Origin: JBCFBK01 sp050173895
GTDB lineage: Bacteria > Bacteroidota > Bacteroidia > Bacteroidales > Prolixibacteraceae
DNA: 12,367 nucleotides
Assembly (NCBI GenBank): GCA_050173895.1
Contig: JBFXKJ010000104.1
Location: forward strand, 1 to 12,367
Direction: 5' to 3'
The position numbers were made by a program, and so were the translations under genes. Below the pieces are notes generated by a model, which saw only the letters and a list, made by a program, of their open reading frames with translations, searched no databases and was not told the DNA's origin. Below are positions 1 through 7,247 of the stretch, piece after piece. Positions within the stretch are counted from its first letter, which is position 1. The number at the start of each line of letters is the position of its first letter.

Positions 1-1
1 T

Positions 2-220
2 ACGATTGGCGGAATAAAACGGGTCTATCATATCCATATCTGGCAGCTTACAGACCAGACAATCCATTTTGAGGCGCATGTTGAACTTTCGGCGGATCTT
101 CGCTTATCGGAAACCCGGCAGATCAATGAGCGGGTGAACACCATGTTGCACGATCAGTACGGCATCAGCCACGTGACCCTGCAGTTTGAATTCAACTGCG
201 ATTCCCCCCAGGGCTGCTAA
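2..220 (+). CDS. Cation diffusion facilitator (CDF) metal exporter, C-terminal end only
   Basis: The gene runs off the left edge, leaving 72 codons in the frame that ends at the TAA at 218-220. The fragment reads as the cytoplasmic C-terminal domain of CDF transporters (CzcD/ZitB/YiiP type): an HIHIWQLT strand near the start, an EAHVEL strand, an amphipathic helix (residues around INERVNTML), then GISHVTLQFE close to the end. In this family that ferredoxin-like domain dimerises in the cytoplasm and helps sense Zn2+ or related divalent metals, while the transmembrane part (off the window) exports the metal by proton antiport. The short tail ends in Gly-Cys. The metal cannot be told from this fragment. 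It converges on nspC with 32 bases between the stop codons. The family call is firm; the substrate is unknown. Confidence 0.8.
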   Translation, partial: TIGGIKRVYHIHIWQLTDQTIHFEAHVELSADLRLSETRQINERVNTMLHDQYGISHVTLQFEFNCDSPQGC

Positions 221-225
221 ATCTC

Positions 226-242
226 CTGCCGGTAAACGGCAG
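226..242. terminator. Small hairpin between two convergent genes, possible weak terminator
   Basis: CTGCCG at 226-231 is an exact reverse complement of CGGCAG at 237-242, with a 5-base loop. It fills the gap between the convergent ends of the CDF gene and nspC, where a bidirectional terminator would be expected. Neither strand has a good run of T after the stem, so termination is an inference from position. Confidence 0.3.
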
Positions 243-252
243 AGGTTGTTCG

Positions 253-1398
253 TTAGCTAAGTTTTGCCTTGTAGTCGTCGTATCCGAATTGCCGGACCAA
301 CTCAAATTTTCCGTTTTCGCGGATGATACCGATGGAAGGATGCTGTACTCCATTGAAGAAGGTCGTTTTCACCATGGTGTAATGGATCATGTCTTCGAGG
401 ATCAATTCGTCGCCCACCTGCAATTCCTCGTTGAACGACCAGTACCCGTAAAAATCGCCGCTCAGGCAACTGTTTCCCCCCATCCGGTAGGTCGGCTTCC
501 CTTCTTCGGGTACCGAAGCGGCATAACGGATACGCGGCTGGTAGGGCATTTCTAGGCAGTCGGGCATGTGGGCGGCAAACGAGACGTTTAGCATGCCTGT
601 TCGAATCCCCTTATTTTCTACGATATCAAGCACCGTTGCTTTTAAAAAACCTGTTTCCCAGGCGAATGCGCTGCCCGGCTCGAGAATGACATGCAGATGG
701 GGATATCGGCTTCTGAATTCCCGGAGCAAGCTGATCAGATGTCCGGTATCATAGCCTTTGCGGGTCATCAGATGGCCGCCGCCCATATTAATCCACCGGG
801 CCTGCCTGAGCAGATGCCCGAATTTTTGCTCAACTGCGGCAAGGGTTTTCTCCAGATCGGCCGATCCCGACTCACAGAGGGTATGAAAATGCAGTCCTTC
901 GATCCCCTCCGGCAGCCGGTCGCCGATCAGCCCAGCGACAATGCCAAGTCGGGATCCCGGTGCGCAAGGGTTGTACAGCTCCGTTTCAACTTCTGAAAAT
1001 TCAGGATTGATGCGAAGCCCCAGGCTGACTTTTTTGCCGGAGGCCTTCACAAGCGGATAGAAGCGTTTATACTGGCTGAGCGAGTTGAAGGTGATATGGC
1101 CGGACAGGCGGATGATCTCCGGGAAGCTTTCCATGTCATAAACCGGCGCATACGTATGCGCCGGGCTCTTCATTTCTTCCGCACAAAGTTTCGCTTCACT
1201 GAGCGAACTGGCGGTTGCCCCGGAGATGTATTCCCGAACCACCGGGAACGCGCTCCACATAGCAAATCCTTTGAAAGCCAGGATGATTTCCACCTCAGCG
1301 GCTTGCGCAACCGACCGGATAAGACGAAGGTTTTTTCGCAGCAATGATTCTTCCAGTACAAAGCAGGGAGAAGGGATCTCCGGATAGGCAACTGTCAT
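253..1398 (-). CDS. nspC: Carboxynorspermidine/carboxyspermidine decarboxylase
   Basis: This 381-residue PLP enzyme of the alanine-racemase fold decarboxylates carboxyspermidine or carboxynorspermidine, the last step of the non-SAM polyamine pathway found in many Bacteroidota and in Vibrio. The PLP lysine is most likely K43 in ILAFKGFAMWS. Other family marks are HFHTLCE (about 171-176), the glycine-rich INMGGGH (203-209), LEPGSA (239-244), HMPDCLEMP (277-285) and GGNSCLSGD (307-315); C311 there is likely the catalytic cysteine from the partner subunit. Length is normal for the family. It is related to diaminopimelate decarboxylase (LysA) and sits beside dapA, but these motifs are those of NspC, so it should not be named lysA. 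Its usual partner, the carboxyspermidine dehydrogenase, is not in this window. The gene lies 29 bases downstream of dapA with its own promoter-like element in between. Substrate preference (spermidine or norspermidine) cannot be read from sequence. Confidence 0.92.
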   Translation of the reverse strand: MTVAYPEIPSPCFVLEESLLRKNLRLIRSVAQAAEVEIILAFKGFAMWSAFPVVREYISGATASSLSEAKLCAEEMKSPAHTYAPVYDMESFPEIIRLSGHITFNSLSQYKRFYPLVKASGKKVSLGLRINPEFSEVETELYNPCAPGSRLGIVAGLIGDRLPEGIEGLHFHTLCESGSADLEKTLAAVEQKFGHLLRQARWINMGGGHLMTRKGYDTGHLISLLREFRSRYPHLHVILEPGSAFAWETGFLKATVLDIVENKGIRTGMLNVSFAAHMPDCLEMPYQPRIRYAASVPEEGKPTYRMGGNSCLSGDFYGYWSFNEELQVGDELILEDMIHYTMVKTTFFNGVQHPSIGIIRENGKFELVRQFGYDDYKAKLS

Positions 1399-1416
1399 AA
1401 GGTAATTTTAATGCTG

Positions 1417-1424
1417 CAAATATA
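1417..1424 (-). promoter_or_regulatory. Bacteroidota -7 promoter element upstream of nspC
   Basis: The minus strand reads TATATTTG, an exact match to the TAnnTTTG -7 consensus of Bacteroidota sigma-70 promoters. It lies 18 bases upstream of the nspC ATG, in the gap after the dapA stop, so the expected transcript leader is about a dozen bases. I see no clear TTG -33 element at the usual distance. nspC could therefore be transcribed alone as well as by read-through from dapA. Confidence 0.5.
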
Positions 1425-1427
1425 ACA

Positions 1428-2309
1428 TCAGACGATCTTTTTCAGTTCGGCCTCAATATCTTTTTGCAGTTCACGGCTCACCGGCACCATGGGCAGACGA
1501 AGTACATTTTGCGCTTTCCCCGTTACATCCATCAGCGCTTTTACACCGGCGGGGCTTCCTTCCCGAAAGATCAGCCGGATCATATCGATCAGCCGGAAGT
1601 GAATTTCGCGGGCTTCACTGTACCTGTTTTCCGCGGCCAGATGGATCATTTGGCTGAGCTGGGCGGGAAGGGCATTGGCGATCACCGAGATCACGCCAAT
1701 TCCACCAACACTGGCCATTGGCAGTGCCAGCGCATCATCGCCTGAGATCAGCGCAAACTGTGCGGGAGCGCCTTTGGCAATCCGGGCTGCCTGCATACAG
1801 TCGCCGGCCGCCTCCTTTACTGCGATGACGTTCGGGCAGGCAACTGCGATGCGGAGGGTGGTTTCAGCAAGCATGTTTACGCCCGTCCTGGAAGGAACGT
1901 TATACAGCACCACCGGAACCGGAGACGCCTGCGCAATTCGTTGGAAATATTGAGCAAGCCCTTCCTGTGAAGGCTTGTTATAATAAGGAGTGACCGACAG
2001 AATGCCATCGATCCCTTCGAAATCAGTTTTCTGAATGGCCTGAATAACCTTCGCCGGATCATTTCCGCCGATACCAACCATCAGGGGAACCCGCTTATTG
2101 ACAGCAGCACGTACACAGTCAATCACTTCCCGCTGCTCCTCTGCCGACAGGGTGGGCGTTTCAGCTGTGGTGCCGAGCGCGATAAGATAATCCATGCCTG
2201 AAGAGATCTGGTCTTCCACAAGCTTTTCCAGCATCCCGAAGTCGATCGTATAATCCGTTTTAAAAGGGGTGATCAGCGCAACCCCGGCTCCTTTAAAAAG
2301 GTGTGTCAT
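1428..2309 (-). CDS. dapA: 4-hydroxy-tetrahydrodipicolinate synthase
   Basis: The enzyme condenses pyruvate with aspartate semialdehyde, the first committed step of the diaminopimelate/lysine branch, in the cytoplasm. The 293-residue product is full length for this (beta/alpha)8 Schiff-base aldolase. The catalytic set is visible: the Schiff-base lysine K165 in NVIAVKEAAGD, Y136 in VVLYNVPSRTG with R141 just after (proton relay and carboxylate binding), TT at 47-48 in ALGTTAETPTL, and Y109/Y110 in VTPYYNKPSQEG. These match the E. coli DapA set (T44, Y107, Y133, R138, K161) with a small offset. It starts inside the stop codon of the upstream DUF6913-like gene (ATGA overlap), so the two are very probably co-transcribed and translationally coupled. 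Related aldolases such as N-acetylneuraminate lyase share the fold, but the motifs favour DapA. Confidence 0.95.
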   Translation of the reverse strand: MTHLFKGAGVALITPFKTDYTIDFGMLEKLVEDQISSGMDYLIALGTTAETPTLSAEEQREVIDCVRAAVNKRVPLMVGIGGNDPAKVIQAIQKTDFEGIDGILSVTPYYNKPSQEGLAQYFQRIAQASPVPVVLYNVPSRTGVNMLAETTLRIAVACPNVIAVKEAAGDCMQAARIAKGAPAQFALISGDDALALPMASVGGIGVISVIANALPAQLSQMIHLAAENRYSEAREIHFRLIDMIRLIFREGSPAGVKALMDVTGKAQNVLRLPMVPVSRELQKDIEAELKKIV

Positions 2310-2818
2310 GTTTCTTTCGTTTTGATTTCACTTAAATAGTAAGTGAGCTGTTCGACCAGAAACATTGGTTCAGGACGTTTACTGATGTCGATCCGGAAAT
2401 CAAAAAGATCTGGCTTCGCATCGGACCATCCCGCCTTGAAAGAAGCTTTCGAAAGGCCTCTGATCACCTGAGCGTAAACAGAAGAGGACAGACTGATGTC
2501 GATGAAAAGATCAAAGTCGGTATTGATAAAATCAGTAACCAGCCGGCTTTTTGGTTTTCCTAAAAACGAAAAATCCTTTTTACTGATCCTGTTGGCAGCT
2601 ACCGGAAGGGCTTTATCATCGGTGAAACACAGATCGGTCCATTTGATTTGTTTTTGTTCCAGAACGCTGATCAGACTTTCATAGGCCGGATAGTCATGTC
2701 CTGTCCAGACAATCCCCGCGGTCCGGGCCGAATCAAGATTCACAAACCTTTTTGTCCGCTTCACAGATTCAATCCCATGACCGATCAGCCCTTTCGCCAA
2801 TTGTTTTCGAAGTCTCAT
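2306..2818 (-). CDS. Conserved Bacteroidota protein, probably DUF6913 family, function unknown
   Basis: I prefer a 170-residue product starting at the ATG at 2818 (MRLRKQLAKG). An in-frame ATG at 2866 would add 16 residues, but that stretch contains a perfect promoter element and does not look like protein. The N-terminus is basic and amphipathic with no signal peptide or membrane span, so it is probably cytosolic. Later segments are an alternating alpha/beta pattern (AGIVWTGHD, DLFIDISLS, KAGWSDAKPDLFDFRID). The LFIDISLS and KAGWSD segments recall the glycosyltransferase-9-like 'lost sugar' look of this family, but I see no catalytic motif and assign no activity. The stop overlaps the dapA start by ATGA. 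The family name is from memory of similar Bacteroidota proteins next to dapA and is moderately sure. Confidence 0.72.
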   Translation of the reverse strand: MRLRKQLAKGLIGHGIESVKRTKRFVNLDSARTAGIVWTGHDYPAYESLISVLEQKQIKWTDLCFTDDKALPVAANRISKKDFSFLGKPKSRLVTDFINTDFDLFIDISLSSSVYAQVIRGLSKASFKAGWSDAKPDLFDFRIDISKRPEPMFLVEQLTYYLSEIKTKET

Positions 2819-2828
2819 AAGATCGTTG

Positions 2829-2836
2829 CAAAAATA
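2829..2836 (-). promoter_or_regulatory. Bacteroidota -7 promoter element for the DUF6913-like/dapA operon
   Basis: The minus strand reads TATTTTTG, an exact TAnnTTTG match, 10 bases upstream of the preferred ATG at 2818. Transcription would begin only a few bases before the start codon, giving an almost leaderless mRNA. No convincing -33 TTG is seen at the expected spacing. The position also argues against the longer reading from 2866, because the element would then lie inside the gene. Confidence 0.55.
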
Positions 2837-2880
2837 TGAATTTGTTCGCGAATAAATGCATCGCATTAAAAAAGTAAACT

Positions 2881-2919
2881 AAAAAAAGCTTAAAAAACAA
2901 AAAGTGAATTTAAAAGCTT
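2881..2919 (-). terminator. Weak AT-rich inverted repeat downstream of ligA, possible terminator
   Basis: On the minus strand, AAGCTT (2919-2914) can pair with AAGCTT (2891-2886), with three further A-T pairs across a two-base bulge, and is followed by a run of five T. It lies about 40 bases past the ligA stop in a very AT-rich gap (2867-2957). The stem is weak and the loop long, so this is only a candidate. Confidence 0.3.
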
Positions 2920-2957
2920 CAGATTACTTTTAAGTTATAATTTCATGAGAGCTGAAA

Positions 2958-4964
2958 TCAGGTGATCAGCTTCAGAAAATCTTCTTCAGAGAGAATGGGA
3001 ATACCCAGCTTCTCTACCTTTTCGAGTTTGGAGGGGCCGATGTTTTCCCCTCCAAGCAGGTAAGAGGTATTTTTTGAGATCGATCCGGCATTTTTTCCTC
3101 CGTGTTTTTCGATCAGGTTTTTCAGTTCATCGCGGGAGTGTTTCTCAAATGTTCCGGAGATCACAAAGGTCATCCCTTCGAGTTTATTACTTCTGGCCCC
3201 GGCAGTGGCGGGGTCGAGTTCAAACTGCAATCCGGCCTGCTGCAGCCGGCCGACAAGTGTCAGGTTTCGTTCGTCTTTGAAATAGCTGATGACGCTTTCC
3301 GCAATCCGGTCGCCAATTTCATCAATTCTGACCAGGTCTTCGAAAGCCGTTTGCCTGATGCGTTCGATGCCACCCAGCTTTCGGGCCAGCTTTTTAGCCA
3401 CTGTTTCTCCGATAAAACGAATACCGAGTGCATATAGTACCCGTTCGAAGGGTACTTTTTTTGAATCCTCCAGGCTCTTCAGGATCCGCTCGGCCGATTT
3501 CTCGCCCATGCGTTCAAGGGGGATAAGCTGTTCTGCCTTTAGTTCATACAGGTCGGCTGCATCGGCTATGAGATTTTCATTGTAAAGGAGTTCGACCGTC
3601 TCTTCTCCCAGTCCGTCGATATCCATGGCGCGGCGGCTGATAAAATGGATGATCTTCCCTTTGATCTGGGGTGGACAACCGGTTTCGTTCGGGCAGTAAT
3701 GCGCTGCTTCGCCTTCGCGCCGGATCAGTTCTGTTCCGCATTCCGGACATTCCCGGATGAACCTCACTTTTTCGGCTTCGGGATGGCGAAGTGAATCATT
3801 CACATCAACGATTTTCGGAATGATCTCGCCGCCTTTCTCCACAAAAACGACATCCTGCAGGTGGAGGTCAAGTTTTTGGATGATATCGGCGTTATGCAAG
3901 GAGGCGCGCTTTACGACCGTTCCGGCAAGCAAAACAGGCGTCAGGTTCGCAACGGGGGTGACCGTGCCTGTTCGCCCAACCTGGAACGATACCGATTCAA
4001 GCGTGGTGCTGACCTGCTCAGCCTTGAATTTATAGGCAATGGCCCAGCGCGGCGATTTGGCAGTGAACCCCAGATTATTCTGAAGCCTCCGGGAATTGAC
4101 TTTGATCACGATTCCATCGGTGGCAACAGGCAGGTTAAAGCGTTCCGTATCCCAGTAATGAATAAAGCGGAGGACTTCCGAGATATCGGTGCACTTTTTC
4201 ATGTGCTCCGAGACCTTGAACCCCCATTTTGCTGCAGCGCTGAGGTTTTCAAAATGTCCGTCGGCCGGCAGGTTTTCGCCCAGCAGGTAATAGAAGTACG
4301 CATCCAGTCTTCGTTTAGCCACTTCGGCCGAGTTCTGCATCTTCAGTGTTCCTGCCGCGGCATTGCGCGGGTTGGCAAAAGGCAGCTCGCCGTTTTCCTC
4401 CCGCAGCTTGTTCAGTTCCGTAAACACATCGAAAGGCAGCAGGACTTCGCCACGGATCTCAAACTTTTCCGGCCAGCCGGTGCCTTTCAGTTGCAGGGGA
4501 ACACTGCGGATGGTTCGTACATTGAAGGTGACATCGTCGCCCTTCTCCCCGTCGCCACGGGTGACCGCCCGGACAAGCTGTCCGTGTTCATAGGTGAGGC
4601 TGATGGAGGTCCCGTCGTACTTCAGCTCACAAACAAAATCATAAGGCTCGTTTATTTGTCTTTTGATCCGGTTATCAAATTCGGTTACCTCCTGTTCCGA
4701 GTAGCTGTTTCCCAGCGAGAGCATCGGGTAAAGGTGTTTTACCTGGATGAACTCCTGGTTAATGTCGCTTCCGACCCGCTGTGTAGGCGAATTTGGATCG
4801 AAAAATGCGGGATTTTCCCGTTCAAGCTGCTCCAGTTCCTTCAGTTTCATGTCGAATTCATAATCACTGACGACCGGATTGGACAACACATAATACTGAT
4901 AATTATATTCTTCCAGCTCTTTTCGAAGGCTTTCTATTTTCTCTTTCACTGATGAGGTATCCAT
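2958..4964 (-). CDS. ligA: NAD+-dependent DNA ligase
   Basis: The enzyme seals nicks during replication and repair using NAD+ as adenylate donor. From the ATG at 4964 the product is 668 residues, normal for LigA. Domains in order: N-terminal NMN-binding Ia domain (about 5-65, with YYVLSNPVVSDYEFD), adenylation domain with the nucleophile K115 in CELKYDGTSISL, an OB-fold domain (about 315-400), a four-cysteine zinc finger (C406, C409, C424, C430), helix-hairpin-helix repeats (about 440-580, with MDIDGLGEETVELL and LGIRFIGETVAKKLA), and a C-terminal BRCT domain (about 595-668, with GMTFVISGTF). A TTG two codons upstream (4970) could also initiate; I chose the ATG as the normal codon with the same family start. 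Divergent from ridA with 177 bases between. No residue is missing. Confidence 0.96.
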   Translation of the reverse strand: MDTSSVKEKIESLRKELEEYNYQYYVLSNPVVSDYEFDMKLKELEQLERENPAFFDPNSPTQRVGSDINQEFIQVKHLYPMLSLGNSYSEQEVTEFDNRIKRQINEPYDFVCELKYDGTSISLTYEHGQLVRAVTRGDGEKGDDVTFNVRTIRSVPLQLKGTGWPEKFEIRGEVLLPFDVFTELNKLREENGELPFANPRNAAAGTLKMQNSAEVAKRRLDAYFYYLLGENLPADGHFENLSAAAKWGFKVSEHMKKCTDISEVLRFIHYWDTERFNLPVATDGIVIKVNSRRLQNNLGFTAKSPRWAIAYKFKAEQVSTTLESVSFQVGRTGTVTPVANLTPVLLAGTVVKRASLHNADIIQKLDLHLQDVVFVEKGGEIIPKIVDVNDSLRHPEAEKVRFIRECPECGTELIRREGEAAHYCPNETGCPPQIKGKIIHFISRRAMDIDGLGEETVELLYNENLIADAADLYELKAEQLIPLERMGEKSAERILKSLEDSKKVPFERVLYALGIRFIGETVAKKLARKLGGIERIRQTAFEDLVRIDEIGDRIAESVISYFKDERNLTLVGRLQQAGLQFELDPATAGARSNKLEGMTFVISGTFEKHSRDELKNLIEKHGGKNAGSISKNTSYLLGGENIGPSKLEKVEKLGIPILSEEDFLKLIT

Positions 4965-4987
4965 GGACAAAAATTTCCACTAAAATA

Positions 4988-4995
4988 CAAAAGTG
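4988..4995 (-). promoter_or_regulatory. Possible -7 promoter element for ligA
   Basis: The minus strand reads CACTTTTG, seven of eight to TAnnTTTG (C for the first T), 23 bases before the ligA ATG. It is the best candidate on this strand of the ligA/ridA divergent gap. No clear -33 partner was found. Confidence 0.33.
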
Positions 4996-5084
4996 TTCAA
5001 AAACAATGACGCAGTTTTGTTAAATCTGCCCGGATGTGTTGGTGAAAGCAATCATTGCATCATATTATTTTGAAATTCATTTCG

Positions 5085-5092
5085 TTTCTTTG
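5085..5092 (+). promoter_or_regulatory. Possible -7 promoter element for ridA
   Basis: TTTCTTTG is a seven-of-eight match to TAnnTTTG, about 49 bases before the ridA ATG. A second near match (TTATTTTG, 5065-5072) lies just upstream and has a TTG at 5039-5041, slightly farther than the usual spacing. Either could serve; the sequence alone does not decide. Confidence 0.33.
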
Positions 5093-5141
5093 TAGCAGGA
5101 TCGTTACAGGAAAATTGAAAACTCCAAAATATACAAAAACA

Positions 5142-5522
5142 ATGAAGCGAATCATCTCAACGCCCAATGCACCTGCTGCCATCGGGCCATACAGCCAGGC
5201 TGTCGAAGTAAACGGAACCCTTTATATTTCGGGGCAGGTTCCAATCGATCCGTCGACCGGTAAACTTGTTGAAGGAGGGATTGCGGAGCAGACCCGTCAG
5301 GTCATGAAAAATATCGGCGCTATTCTGGAAGCTGCCGGTTGCAGCTACGCCGATGTGGTCAAGTCAACCTGTTTGCTGAGCGATATGGGCGATTTCAAGG
5401 CCATGAACGAGGTTTATGCTTCCTGTTATCCGGAGAATCCGCCGGCAAGGGCGGCTTTTGCGGTGAAGGCGTTACCGCTCGGTGCCCTGGTTGAGATCGA
5501 AACGGTCGCCGTGAAAGCCTGA
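5142..5522 (+). CDS. ridA: RidA family reactive intermediate/imine deaminase
   Basis: RidA (YjgF/YER057c/UK114) proteins are cytosolic homotrimers that hydrolyse reactive enamine/imine intermediates such as 2-aminoacrylate released by PLP enzymes, protecting other enzymes. The 126-residue product is full length for the family. Family marks: GPYSQA (15-20), LYISGQVP (27-34), R103 in PPARAAF (the conserved arginine that binds the substrate carboxylate) and VEIETVAV (117-124), with E120 at the usual position. The reading frame is open upstream to an ATG at 5055, but the extra 29 codons are not family-like and overlap the promoter area, so the start MKRIIST at 5142 is chosen. It is followed after 57 bases by fumarase on the same strand with no terminator between, so co-transcription is plausible. 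Confidence 0.93.
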   Translation: MKRIISTPNAPAAIGPYSQAVEVNGTLYISGQVPIDPSTGKLVEGGIAEQTRQVMKNIGAILEAAGCSYADVVKSTCLLSDMGDFKAMNEVYASCYPENPPARAAFAVKALPLGALVEIETVAVKA

Positions 5523-5579
5523 GAGGGCAGGAGAGAAGCTTGCGCGAAAATCAATTAAAAAACCATTTATACCATTGTT

Positions 5580-7193
5580 ATGTCTTCATTCTTTTATCAA
5601 AAACCATTTCCCATTGAAAAAGATACAACCGTTTACAGGTTGCTCACACGCGATTACGTTTCGACCATCGAAGTGGACGGACGGAAAATCCTGAAGGTTG
5701 CTCCCGAAGGGCTGGAGTTCCTGGCAAAGGAGGCCATTGCCGATGTTTCATTTTATCTGCGTCCGGCACATCTGGAAAAGCTCCGGCTGATCCTGGACGA
5801 CCCGGAGGCGACCGACAATGACCGGTTTGTGGCGCACACCATGCTGGTGAATCAGGTGGTCTCGGCCGAGGGTGAGCTGCCTACCTGTCAGGATACGGGT
5901 ACGGCCATCGTGATCGGAAAGAAGGGTGAAAACGTGTGGACAGGGGCCAACGACGCCCTGCACCTGTCGAAAGGGATCTATGACACTTATAAAGACCGGA
6001 ATTTGCGGTATTCGCAGGTGGTTCCGCTGACGATGCTCGAAGAAAAGAACACCGGGACCAATCTTCCGGCACAGATCGATATCTATGCGGAAGAAGGAAA
6101 TAAATATGAGTTTTTATTTATCACCAAGGGTGGTGGCTCGGGCAATAAGACCTTTTTGTACCAGCAGACAAAAGCCCTGCTTACCGAAGAGGCGCTGACC
6201 AGATTTGTGAAAGAAAAGATCATGGACCTGGGCACCTCCGCCTGTCCTCCCTATCACCTGGCGCTGGTCATCGGCGGTACCTCGGCCGAAGCCACGCTTG
6301 CTGCCGTAAAAAAGGCGTCGGCCGGATATTATGACCACCTGCCCACGCAGGGAAACGAAGGCGGACAGGCCTTCCGTGACCTCGAGTGGGAGGAAAAAGT
6401 GCTGAAGATCTGCCGGGAGAGTGGCATTGGAGCCCAGTTTGGCGGGAAATATTTTGTACATGATGTGCGGGTGATCCGTTTACCCCGCCACGCAGCATCT
6501 TGTCCCGTAGGACTGGGGGTAAGCTGCAGCGCCGACCGGAACGTGAAGGCGAAGATCACCGCCGACGGGATTTTCCTGGAAGAGCTGGAAAAGAATCCCG
6601 CCCGCTTCCTGCCTGAACGCGCACCCGAACTGGCCGCACCGGTGAATATTGACCTGGACCGGCCCATGAACGAGGTGCTGGCCGAGCTTTCGAAGTATCC
6701 GGTAAAGACACGGCTTAACCTGAGCGGAACGCTGATCGTTGCCCGTGACATTGCGCATGCCCGCATTAAAAAGATGATCGATGAAGGCAAGCCCATGCCC
6801 GAATACTTTAAAAAGCATCCGGTATATTATGCCGGCCCTGCCAAGACCCCCAAAGGGATGCCTTCGGGAAGCTTCGGCCCCACCACGGCAGGCCGCATGG
6901 ATTCGTATGTTGACCTGTTCCAGAGCATGGGCGGATCGATGATCATGGTAGCCAAAGGTAACCGCTCCAGACAGGTAACGGATTCGTGTAAACAACACGG
7001 CGGATTTTACCTGGGCTCGATCGGCGGTCCTGCGGCGATCCTGGCAAAGGAGAGCATCAGGTCGGTCGAGGTGGTCGATTTTGAGGAACTCGGAATGGAA
7101 GCCGTCCGCAAGATCCGGGTGGAAAACTTCCCCGCATTCATCATTGTTGATGACAAAGGCAACGACTTTTTTAAAATGCTGAGCCACGACTAA
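5580..7193 (+). CDS. fum: Fumarate hydratase, class I, [4Fe-4S], single chain
   Basis: It interconverts fumarate and (S)-malate. In Bacteroidales this usually feeds fumarate reduction to succinate and propionate (family knowledge). The 537-residue chain is the fused class I form, close to the 548 of E. coli FumA, with both the alpha-like and beta-like halves. The three cluster cysteines appear as C103 (LPTCQDTGTA), C222 (GTSACPPYHLALVIGGTSAE) and C316 (GVSCSADRN), the same spacing as C105/C224/C318 in FumA. The C-terminal half carries the SGSFGPTTAGRMDSYVD segment (about 427-443) and KGNRS. It is intact. The cluster type is oxygen-sensitive, which fits an anaerobic or microaerobic host. It ends 26 bases before a strong hairpin terminator. 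Class I tartrate dehydratases are related, but length and motifs fit fumarase. Confidence 0.95.
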   Translation: MSSFFYQKPFPIEKDTTVYRLLTRDYVSTIEVDGRKILKVAPEGLEFLAKEAIADVSFYLRPAHLEKLRLILDDPEATDNDRFVAHTMLVNQVVSAEGELPTCQDTGTAIVIGKKGENVWTGANDALHLSKGIYDTYKDRNLRYSQVVPLTMLEEKNTGTNLPAQIDIYAEEGNKYEFLFITKGGGSGNKTFLYQQTKALLTEEALTRFVKEKIMDLGTSACPPYHLALVIGGTSAEATLAAVKKASAGYYDHLPTQGNEGGQAFRDLEWEEKVLKICRESGIGAQFGGKYFVHDVRVIRLPRHAASCPVGLGVSCSADRNVKAKITADGIFLEELEKNPARFLPERAPELAAPVNIDLDRPMNEVLAELSKYPVKTRLNLSGTLIVARDIAHARIKKMIDEGKPMPEYFKKHPVYYAGPAKTPKGMPSGSFGPTTAGRMDSYVDLFQSMGGSMIMVAKGNRSRQVTDSCKQHGGFYLGSIGGPAAILAKESIRSVEVVDFEELGMEAVRKIRVENFPAFIIVDDKGNDFFKMLSHD

Positions 7194-7219
7194 GCGAGGA
7201 TTTATAAATCATTCAGAAG

Positions 7220-7247
7220 AAGGCTGTCCGAAAGGGCAGCCTTTTTT
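7220..7247. terminator. Strong bidirectional intrinsic terminator between fumarase and argF
   Basis: AAGGCTGTCC (7220-7229) pairs with GGGCAGCCTT (7234-7243) over 10 base pairs with one G-U, capped by a GAAA tetraloop, and continues into a T run on the plus strand. On the minus strand the stem is preceded by A residues and followed by a T-rich TTCTTCT. It stops fumarase transcripts and, because argF ends at 7246 within the T run, argF transcripts from the other side. Confidence 0.88.

Noticed and set aside
2306..2866. Longer start for the DUF6913-like gene at 2866
   Set aside because: The extra 16 residues are not protein-like and would place an exact TAnnTTTG promoter element inside the gene.
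3861..4952. 363-codon open frame on the plus strand opposite ligA
   Set aside because: It lies wholly antisense to a well-supported ligA, has no recognisable motif, and its length is explained by the codon use of the opposite strand.
5055..5141. N-terminal extension of RidA, possibly a signal sequence
   Set aside because: RidA proteins are cytosolic and begin at the MKRIIST-type start; the extension covers the promoter region.
6480..7187. 235-codon open frame on the minus strand opposite fumarase
   Set aside because: Antisense shadow of an intact class I fumarase; the predicted protein has no domain-like pattern and no promoter was seen.
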